Shown one piece after another: positions 44,490 to 51,002 of a stretch of 51,002 nucleotides of DNA (positions are counted from its first letter, which is position 1; each line of letters begins with the position of its first letter). The stretch is from Cyclobacterium sp. 1_MG-2023 (lineage in GTDB: Bacteria; Bacteroidota; Bacteroidia; Cytophagales; Cyclobacteriaceae). The translations under genes and the position numbers were made by a program. Where the stretch lies: positions 1-51,002 of the forward strand of contig NZ_JAUOPC010000021.1 in NCBI RefSeq assembly GCF_030546805.1. Direction: 5' to 3'. Under the pieces are notes generated by a model. The model had not been told where the DNA came from, made no database searches, and saw only the letters and a list, made by a program, of their open reading frames with translations.

Positions 44490-45503
44490 TTAGCCCCAAC
44501 CGAAAAGTTTTGCAGCATTACCACCGAGTATGGCTGCCTGCTCCTGTGATGAGAGGTGCGAGAGGTGCCCCAACAGGTCCTGACGGTAGCGGAGGTAGGA
44601 GTCTGGTGTCGCATCTGAATTGAAGCCCCCGCCATAGATCATCCGTTCGGGGCCCCAGGCACTGGTCAATTGGCGGATGATCGGCCTGATATCCTGGTGA
44701 GGATAGTGCTCTGCTTTTGGGATCGATGCTAGCTTCATTATTGTGTTAGGAAAGTCAGCCCAGCGCAATACCCTGCCATATTCCTCCGGTGATCCTTGAA
44801 ACGGACGCCCAAGGTGATCAATTATCACAGTGGTGTCGGAGAATTCCCGAATGTAAGGTTCGAAGCCGGGAGCATAGCGGGGTTCGAAATGCATTTGCAC
44901 AGTAACCCCGGCATCGGCGACACTACGCCACCATTTACGGAGTTCCGGTTTCCCAAACGGAGGCAACCGATCGGGAGCATAAGCATGAACCCGGGAAGCA
45001 ATAATACTCCCTTCATGGCTCTTTAAATAGGATGGCATCGCAGCCAGCGAATCAGGCTGGTCAGCGAAAAACAGACAGGTACCCTTCAGTCGGCCCCCGC
45101 CAACTTCCAGACAATGATCCAGGTAGCGATGATCGTCCTGATACGGTTCAGGGTGAACAACGATTGCATATTTAATTCCTGCTCCGTCCATGCAGCTCAG
45201 CAGGTGCTCTGGAGTGGCAGCGGAATTAGGTTGATAGGGTCCATTGGGATGATAAGGAAATTTATTGCTGTCTGGGCCGGCAAAACAGTGCAGATGGGTA
45301 TCGACAACCGGCAAATCGCTTTGGCCCTTCTCCGCCCTCGACCTCGAAGTAAGGGCAAGGCTAGCAAGTGATCCACCTAATATCCCTAGGCAGTCACGGC
45401 GGTTAATGCAATTCCCCTCGTGGCCTTTTTTCGGATGGTTCTCTTGTCTGCCGAAATAAATGGCTTTTGGATGATCATTTGTATTAAAGGATTTCAGTAT
45501 CAA
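44490..45503 (-). CDS. Amidohydrolase family protein with Tat-like signal, unusual start
   Basis: The mature part is an amidohydrolase-2 TIM barrel, with VVDTHLHCFAGPD (metal HxH), AIVVHPEPYQ, IIDHLGRPF and IYGGGFNSDATP at the positions expected for lactonase-like members. A Tat-type segment, NRRDCLGILGGSLASLAL, precedes it. Upstream of the twin arginines the frame has no ATG or GTG; only a TTG at 45503 could start it, leaving an odd 34-residue leader. GC content is visibly higher than in neighbouring genes, and the gene has no operon partner. Transfer from another lineage, and perhaps loss of the original start, would explain both. Confidence 0.7.
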   Translation of the reverse strand: MILKSFNTNDHPKAIYFGRQENHPKKGHEGNCINRRDCLGILGGSLASLALTSRSRAEKGQSDLPVVDTHLHCFAGPDSNKFPYHPNGPYQPNSAATPEHLLSCMDGAGIKYAIVVHPEPYQDDHRYLDHCLEVGGGRLKGTCLFFADQPDSLAAMPSYLKSHEGSIIASRVHAYAPDRLPPFGKPELRKWWRSVADAGVTVQMHFEPRYAPGFEPYIREFSDTTVIIDHLGRPFQGSPEEYGRVLRWADFPNTIMKLASIPKAEHYPHQDIRPIIRQLTSAWGPERMIYGGGFNSDATPDSYLRYRQDLLGHLSHLSSQEQAAILGGNAAKLFGWG

Positions 45504-45922
45504 GGCTATATGGGTTTGTTTAAACTACCTTCAAAAGTTACTACAGTCTTCCTAAAAACCAAAATGAATAACTAAATAGACTGGTAAATTATTTCTTTGA
45601 AAAGAGTTGGCTTGATTAAACCCGAAATAGGTAATAGAAAATATATTACTTGCTGAAACTGCTTTAAACAGTTTGATTTTCTAGCGATTACAACACCTCC
45701 CATACACAGGGAACAGGCTATTAGGCATCCTATTACATAATTCGAATCTTTTTCTAGTCAACATACTTTATTTTGTTGTCTTTTGGGTATAAAATTCATC
45801 TGATTTGCATATTTTGAGCTTATCGATTGTATCTCCATCGTCTACTCATGGGTTAATCCTCCTATTTTTTTCCTTCTATTATTTATATCACTTCGATGAG
45901 CTTATCCAGCTACTCCGATCTG

Positions 45923-45951
45923 GTCTAAGTTACGCTTCGCTAAACTTAGAC
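45923..45951. repeat. Inverted repeat GTCTAAGTT/AACTTAGAC in a gene-free stretch
   Basis: 9-bp perfect arms enclose an 11-nt loop (ACGCTTCGCTA), itself with CGCTTCGC potential. The surrounding 45504-46160 has no gene. Confidence 0.55.
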
Positions 45952-46088
45952 TTATAATGAAGAATGTTTTCAAATTTCTTTATTGAAGAGAAGCACCTTT
46001 TGGGTTGACTTCGGGTCCGCTCAGTCACCTATACCATAGTCGAAAAAAACAAATCAAAGAATGGCCTTCAACCCACAAGGTTCGGCAA

Positions 46089-46112
46089 CGCCTCATAGTT
46101 TTGGCCCGGCCA
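46089..46112 (-). repeat. Second copy of the GGCCGGGCCAAAACTA block
   Basis: Read on the minus strand it is GGCCGGGCCAAAACTATGAG, as at 20074-20097 except for one base (TATGAG against TACGAG). It lies about 50 bp from the 3' end of the beta-helix gene. Confidence 0.55.
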
Positions 46113-46160
46113 ATGTTTCTTGATTGGGTCTAATGGATAAGTTTTCCCTTGAATTATACT

Positions 46161-48359
46161 TTATTTTGGCCTATAATTTTCATCAAAAGAGAATAGCATT
46201 TTGTCGATTAATATTGAACCTTCTATATTTTTCACCAATACCGGCCATTGTCCTGCAGAAATATTTATTGTCCCCGGAACTTTTACCCATTCCCATTTTT
46301 TCCTATTAGAAACTAAAAAGCTTTCGGATTTTTGATTATTGAACACTACTTGAACCATGCTCTTACTTGGGTTTTGACTTTTTACCAAAATCCACATGAA
46401 GATATCCACATTTTCAGCAGTCCCTACAGAGTATTCTATAAAGGTCTCTTTGTCAATACCTACTCCTTTCGTTTCAACATATTTATTCCCTGTGGATTTA
46501 CTATCATTAAGCACCGAAACATTTCCATAAGAATAGGAATAGTCCTCTGCTTCAATAAAGTTGATTTTTTCTTCCTTCAGAAATAATTCCTTTCCTTCTC
46601 CATCACGGGCATATCTGATAATTTTATTATCTGTTGCCATTTTGGTATTCTCCGAAACAACAAGGGAAAATTGGTATATCCCATATTTATAAAAGCGCAC
46701 CTTGGTTTGAAATTTATTTGGTTCAAGAATGTCAACCTTTCCAGGGCCATTTTCTAATTTCCAGTAAAAATTAACAGCTTTATCCGAAATATTCTTTATT
46801 TCCCCTTGTAACAAGCCTTCATTGTTAGGGGATAACAACACCTCATTTTTACCGGCATCAACAATTAAATTAGCCTCTTGAGAAATATCCTCTATATTGT
46901 TCGCATTCAACTCAATTGATCCTATATCTGGAGCTAATCCGGCAATATATTTTCCAGGTATTTCAAGAGAACCTATACCCTTTAATTCGTACCTGTCTAT
47001 CCCCGCATCAATTACGGGACTGTTTTCGGCAGGCCTAAAGCTGATCTTATCAAGAAGTGGATCCATAGAAAAAATGTTTCCCTCATTGATTATATTATCA
47101 TTCAGCTCAATGAAATCATCTCCACCATTTTTAAAAAATAAATTATGCACGATAGCCGAATTTCTACCAAACCTCTTGAACCCACCCAATGCATTTCCCA
47201 GAACCAGATTGTTTGCCGCAATAATATTATTACCGCCCGTAGCCCCCATTTGGTTTCCCACCAGGGTATTATTAAAAAAATAAACCAGCTCATCCATTTT
47301 TGAGGCCCCACTTAAATCTTCTACAGTTTTTGATCCTTCCATGCAGCCCAAGCCTGTTTTGCAGCCCCTTATAATATTGTGATGAATCATAAATTCTTTT
47401 CCAGTATATTTATCATAAGAGATGAGTTGAATCCCTGCATTTTTACTGCCAATAATCGAATTATCGCGAATAGTATAATTAATATTCTGGTCAGGGTATG
47501 AAAACAACCTGATCTCAATTCCGTCGTCATTGCTATTGATGATGGTATTGTGTTCCACCAGTATATCACTGCCTTTATTGTCCGGATCAGACCCAATATC
47601 TAAATCCAAGCCATCATCACGGTCATTCTCAACTGTGTTATATCCAACGTATCCTCCTCCCGGGCCTTCAATACTCATGGCATCTAGGTTGTTTACAAAA
47701 TGATTGTACATGACAATAACCTTGGACATAATATCCAAGGTATGGTCCCCATTTATGATATGTAGGCCACTAATCTCCACTTCATCTGCTAAAATTGTAA
47801 AAAGGCTTTCATCACCCGAATCTATAATGGTTGCTTCAATTTTTGACAGATCTCCTGTTACTTTCCATTCTGAAGAGGCAGTAATGGATTTGTTGATTTC
47901 AATCTTATTTTCAAAATACTTCCCGGGAGAAATAATAATCCAATCCCCCTCCTTGGCCTCCTTAACTGCATTCCCTATACTTGGGAATTCCGCTGGTACT
48001 TTTAGGATTCGAACAGGAATGGAATCAATTGGAGTTTGAGTTAAGCCGGTAGATTTATCAAAATCGACGTAAATTTGGCTTGGAAGCGAATGATTTTTCC
48101 TAACCAAGGATAGACTTGTTTTATCCAATTCAGTGTTAAGGGCCTCCTCATTGTACCGGACCATCATCAGATCAAGATGATTTGACTTTCCCCCTTCTCC
48201 TTCAAGCCCTTCAGAAATTTCCAAAGTATTTATCTTGATTGAATCAGGTAAACCCATATAATTTAACCCATAGGTAGTAAGTGATAAAAACAAACCTATA
48301 CCAGTGAGAACATGAGGTAATCGAGGCTTCATGTGAGCTGGAGAGTATTCTTCGTTCAT
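46161..48359 (-). CDS. Secreted right-handed beta-helix protein with CBM6/35-like C-terminus
   Basis: The 732-aa protein has an N-terminal signal/anchor (LPHVLTGIGLFLSLTTYGLN). Residues about 115-470 form parallel beta-helix coils, with repeated short strands such as ILVEHNTIINSNDDGIEI, YTIRDNSIIGSKNAGIQL and FMIHHNIIRGCKTGLGCM, ending in the SPVIDAGID motif typical of this class. A linker Ig-like domain follows. The last 130 residues (NFIEAEDYSYSYGNVSVL, IEYSVGTAENVDIFMWIL) look like a CBM6/35-type carbohydrate-binding domain. It is divergent from the PL6 fusion and probably acts on or binds the same polysaccharide. No PL6 catalytic Lys/Arg pair is evident, so lyase activity is uncertain. 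Confidence 0.75.
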   Translation of the reverse strand: MNEEYSPAHMKPRLPHVLTGIGLFLSLTTYGLNYMGLPDSIKINTLEISEGLEGEGGKSNHLDLMMVRYNEEALNTELDKTSLSLVRKNHSLPSQIYVDFDKSTGLTQTPIDSIPVRILKVPAEFPSIGNAVKEAKEGDWIIISPGKYFENKIEINKSITASSEWKVTGDLSKIEATIIDSGDESLFTILADEVEISGLHIINGDHTLDIMSKVIVMYNHFVNNLDAMSIEGPGGGYVGYNTVENDRDDGLDLDIGSDPDNKGSDILVEHNTIINSNDDGIEIRLFSYPDQNINYTIRDNSIIGSKNAGIQLISYDKYTGKEFMIHHNIIRGCKTGLGCMEGSKTVEDLSGASKMDELVYFFNNTLVGNQMGATGGNNIIAANNLVLGNALGGFKRFGRNSAIVHNLFFKNGGDDFIELNDNIINEGNIFSMDPLLDKISFRPAENSPVIDAGIDRYELKGIGSLEIPGKYIAGLAPDIGSIELNANNIEDISQEANLIVDAGKNEVLLSPNNEGLLQGEIKNISDKAVNFYWKLENGPGKVDILEPNKFQTKVRFYKYGIYQFSLVVSENTKMATDNKIIRYARDGEGKELFLKEEKINFIEAEDYSYSYGNVSVLNDSKSTGNKYVETKGVGIDKETFIEYSVGTAENVDIFMWILVKSQNPSKSMVQVVFNNQKSESFLVSNRKKWEWVKVPGTINISAGQWPVLVKNIEGSILIDKMLFSFDENYRPK

Positions 48360-48377
48360 CTTCTTTGTTAGAATTAA

Positions 48378-48401
48378 AGTAATTAACGATCGTTAATTAC
48401 T
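48378..48401. promoter_or_regulatory. Perfect 24-bp palindrome, candidate LacI-type operator
   Basis: AGTAATTAACGA is followed directly by its exact complement, TCGTTAATTACT. The centre, TTAACGATCGTTAA, with a core AACG/CGTT, resembles LacI-family operators. It lies 18 bp upstream of the beta-helix gene's start and 226 bp upstream of the PL6 fusion's start, in the shared divergent region. No regulator gene is in the window. Confidence 0.6.
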
Positions 48402-48570
48402 GCCGCACAACTAATCTACAAAATTTAAAATAAAGTCATTTTAATAATATATAAGAGGAATAAATCCTCAATTGCAAGAACAGTTAAATCGCTACTTTCT
48501 TCTAATATCTGTATCATTATAATTAGAATAAATATATTTTTTGACCTTATGCATAATTTATAGGATGTTG

Positions 48571-48578
48571 TATGTTTG
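48571..48578 (+). promoter_or_regulatory. TAnnTTTG element before the PL6 fusion
   Basis: TATGTTTG matches the Bacteroidota -7 consensus and lies 48 bp before the start codon. A TTTG upstream is too distant to be a good -33 element, so support is modest. Confidence 0.35.
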
Positions 48579-48626
48579 TGTTAATGCTGATATTGGCATT
48601 AGAAAATAGGTTCGAAAGAAGAGAAA

Positions 48627-50765
48627 ATGATACAATCAAAAATCATCATGGCTGTTGCGGTCAACCTACTCTCCATTTTAACAGTCGTTTCCACCTTTGC
48701 CCAAACAGAGGAGAAAGCCATGGAAAATTTCAACGAACTTACGGATGCCAATTGGCAAGAGGTGTTCTACGATCCATGCACACAAGATTGGAGGGATAAT
48801 TGGTCTCTGGACGGGGAGAAAGCTACGGTCACAAACCAAAAAGAGGGTATGGACTTTATGGCCGGCCCAAAGGCCTTTAATGATGCGCACCATGCTGTTC
48901 TCTGGACCAAACAAGACTTTAAGGGGGATCTTAAGATTGAATATGATTACACCCGGCTAGACAAAGAGCTCAGAATGGTAAATATTCTCTACATTCAGGC
49001 AACCGGCAGTCGAAGGCCGGGCTTTGGCAAAGACATCAGCGAATGGGCAGATAAACGAACTGTCCCTTCCATGAAAAGCTACTACAACAATATGAATGCT
49101 TATCATATTAGTTATGCCGCCTTTGACACGGATAATACTGTTCCAGGGAAAGATTACATAAGAGCACGTCGCTATATGGCAAATGGATTGAAAGGGACGG
49201 AACTTGACAATGAATATGAGCTAACCGGTTTCTTTACCCCGGGCGTTCCGCACAAGATAACGATCATTAAACGAGATCGAGACATTTACATGCATATCCA
49301 AAATGAGCAGAAAGAAATGCTTTGCCATTTTGTAAACACCAAGTTTCCACCGATTAATGAAGGGAAAATTGGTCTGCGTCACATGTACACCCGAGGGGCC
49401 CGGTATAAGAATTTCAAAGTAAGCCTACTTGCTCAAGATACAGTCAACGCTAAAGTCCTATCAAAAGAATATAAAATCAAGACGGCTACGGAATTGACAA
49501 GGCGCCTCAAGAGTGCGGAACCTGGGGATATTATGGTTTTGCCTGCCGGAAAACTGAAGGACTGGATGGTTGATGTCAATATTTCCGGAACAAAGGAGGC
49601 CCCAATCATAATCAAAGGCCGAGGAAAGGACGAGACAATCTTTACAGGAATGAGTGCAATCAAAATCAAAGAATGCTCATATGTCAAACTCGAGGACTTT
49701 TCCTTTTCAAACATTGAAGGAACAGCCGTGGCCTTTAGTTCTACAAACCATTGCTCAGTTAACAATGCCACTTTCACTAAGATCACAGCAAAGACGATTA
49801 TCAAGATCGAAGGAAATGGGCAGAACAATGAAATAACCTCATGCCATTTTTTCAAAAATCCATCCAAAAATATCGAAATAGCTATAGGCAAGAAAAGTAA
49901 GCCGGTAGGGACAATCATTCGCAACAACCTGTTCGAAGACGTACCTCCTATTGGAGGAAATGGGAGAGAAACAATTCAGATTGGCCAAAGTCAGACAGTC
50001 TACGGTGAAGTGGAGGCCAATACACTTGTGGAAAACAACCGCTTTATCCGGTGTAGCGGTGAATCAGAAATCATCAGCAACAAAAGTTCCGGCAACCGTT
50101 ATATTGGCAACCTCTTTCAGGATTGCGAAGGGGAGTTGGTCATGAGGGGCGGTTTTGGTTGCACAATCGAGAACAACCGTTTCGAAAACTGTACTGGAGG
50201 AATAAGACTATCAGGTAATAATCATAGGGTAAGAAATAATGTTATATGGAAGAGTCAAGGGGCAGGAATTAGCCTGATGTATGGGGTAAGCAATGAAGCA
50301 CCTGCCTTCTATATGGCCGTAAGTGGCTGCACAATTGAAAATAATACAATCGTAGGCGCAGGAAGTACCGGAATATTAATAGGAGCCAATCGTGGTAGGG
50401 AGTTATTGGCCAACCCGACTAACAAGAAGAAACTTTTAGGAAACCCAAGTAGGTATGGAACCCACTTTGACATGAATATAGCTCCCTATGATAATATTAT
50501 TCATTCAAATGTTATTTACGGTGAAAAAGGCAACCTAATTACTGCCGACAATGCTCCTCAAAACAATTTCAAAGACAACCTGGCATTTTCACCCAACTCC
50601 AAAATAAGGGCAGATACCAAGTATAATTTTATCCCTCTCATATTCATAGATTTAGAAACTGGTAATCTGGCTCTTAAATCAAATAAGGCAAGGACAACAT
50701 CAAGTGGCGCTATGGGAAAGGTATGTGAACCAGTCCATTCGGACCAACCTGAAACGAATAATTAG
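48627..50765 (+). CDS. Polysaccharide lyase family 6 enzyme fused to a DUF1961-like domain
   Basis: The 712-aa secreted protein starts with a signal peptide (NLLSILTVVSTFAQTEE). Residues about 40-270 form a jelly-roll-type domain resembling DUF1961 (YDPCTQDWRDNWSLDGEKAT, DLKIEYDYTRLDKELRMV, GKIGLRHMYTRGARYKNFKV). The rest is a PL6 beta-helix: TIIRNNLFEDVPPIGGNGRE, then GESEIISNKSSGNRYIGNLF and CEGELVMRGGFGCTIENNRF. K486 and R507 are 21 residues apart, the same spacing as the catalytic Lys250 and Arg271 of chondroitinase B. It should cleave uronate-containing polymers such as alginate or chondroitin-type chains by beta-elimination. The histidine common after the arginine (RHG) is replaced by glycine. 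Confidence 0.82.
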   Translation: MIQSKIIMAVAVNLLSILTVVSTFAQTEEKAMENFNELTDANWQEVFYDPCTQDWRDNWSLDGEKATVTNQKEGMDFMAGPKAFNDAHHAVLWTKQDFKGDLKIEYDYTRLDKELRMVNILYIQATGSRRPGFGKDISEWADKRTVPSMKSYYNNMNAYHISYAAFDTDNTVPGKDYIRARRYMANGLKGTELDNEYELTGFFTPGVPHKITIIKRDRDIYMHIQNEQKEMLCHFVNTKFPPINEGKIGLRHMYTRGARYKNFKVSLLAQDTVNAKVLSKEYKIKTATELTRRLKSAEPGDIMVLPAGKLKDWMVDVNISGTKEAPIIIKGRGKDETIFTGMSAIKIKECSYVKLEDFSFSNIEGTAVAFSSTNHCSVNNATFTKITAKTIIKIEGNGQNNEITSCHFFKNPSKNIEIAIGKKSKPVGTIIRNNLFEDVPPIGGNGRETIQIGQSQTVYGEVEANTLVENNRFIRCSGESEIISNKSSGNRYIGNLFQDCEGELVMRGGFGCTIENNRFENCTGGIRLSGNNHRVRNNVIWKSQGAGISLMYGVSNEAPAFYMAVSGCTIENNTIVGAGSTGILIGANRGRELLANPTNKKKLLGNPSRYGTHFDMNIAPYDNIIHSNVIYGEKGNLITADNAPQNNFKDNLAFSPNSKIRADTKYNFIPLIFIDLETGNLALKSNKARTTSSGAMGKVCEPVHSDQPETNN

Positions 50766-50976
50766 AACAAAAACCTGGATCAAGGGTTAGTATCCCAGTG
50801 TATTGGTAAATAAAACAATATTTACCCGGATTAGCGGTTCGTTTATTATTGACTTTATTAGCAGCTGGACAAACTTTCAAAATAAGTAAGGCACCTTCCT
50901 CCCCTAAACAAGCACGATTATACTGAAAAGAGAGGAGAATTAAGCAGGATTATTTATAAAAAGAGGGCATAAAAAA

Positions 50977-51002
50977 AGACCCTTAGATTGCTCTAAGGGT
51001 CT
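50977..51002. terminator. Hairpin AGACCCTTAGA/TCTAAGGGTCT at window end
   Basis: The 11-bp perfect arms with a TTGC loop are preceded on the plus strand by AAAAAAA, which on the minus strand gives a T-run after the hairpin, so it could end a minus-strand gene from beyond the window. The plus-strand continuation is cut off, so bidirectionality cannot be judged. Between the PL6 stop and the hairpin (50766-50976) I see no gene. Confidence 0.6.

Overview
The window comes from a Bacteroidota chromosome, most likely Cytophagales/Cyclobacteriaceae (Cyclobacterium, Echinicola or Algoriphagus type). Reasons: moderate-to-low GC, several TAnnTTTG-type -7 promoter elements, a rimP-nusA-infB operon with a Bacteroidota-style leader hairpin, many lipoproteins, a lamin-tail-domain surface protein and a GH109-type Gfo/Idh/MocA protein. 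The genus is an inference from protein style only.

Layout. (1) 1-10.5 kb is an accessory islet. It holds a possible IS end, the 3' half of a group II intron reverse transcriptase/maturase, and two ORF-less group II introns (698-1117 and 6064-6694) that share an identical 70-nt 5' end. It also holds two copies of an attC-like repeat that begin at gene 3' ends. Between them is a compact operon: Xre regulator, OLD-like ATPase with TOPRIM motifs, ParB/Srx-fold protein, and D12-class DNA adenine methylase. Beyond the second intron is a translationally coupled pair: a GGCT-fold protein and an 800-aa membrane protein with TPR-like repeats. (2) 10.5-19.4 kb is core: galK, a secreted glutaminyl-cyclase-like M28 lipoprotein and cysS on the minus strand; rimP-nusA-infB on the plus strand. 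(3) 19.4-20.8 kb is a gene-free patchwork of REP-like repeats and palindromes. (4) 20.8-28.0 kb is a TetR-controlled ABC-2 exporter operon: TetR, TolC, HlyD, OsmC, two ATPases, two permeases. (5) 28.3-35.9 kb has a THUMP-like methyltransferase, asd and a 1750-aa lamin-tail protein. (6) 35.9-41.6 kb has a TRAP transporter (dctPQM), an amidohydrolase lipoprotein and a Tat-exported GH109-like protein. (7) 41.6-46.1 kb is a decaying zone: a broken Fic-like gene, a heme-binding-domain remnant, small genes, hsp20 and an amidohydrolase with unusual composition and start. (8) 46.1-51 kb is a divergent pair of secreted beta-helix proteins, one a DUF1961-like + PL6 lyase fusion, with a perfect 24-bp palindrome between them.

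The best candidate for an undescribed system is the ATPase-TOPRIM / ParB-like / adenine-methylase operon (1434-5404). Its gene order suggests a modification-linked defence module. It lies between repeat elements that sit at gene ends as integron-type cassette sites do, and these are adjacent to group II introns. The GGCT/TPR pair is a second, weaker candidate. No tRNA, rRNA or CRISPR array was seen.
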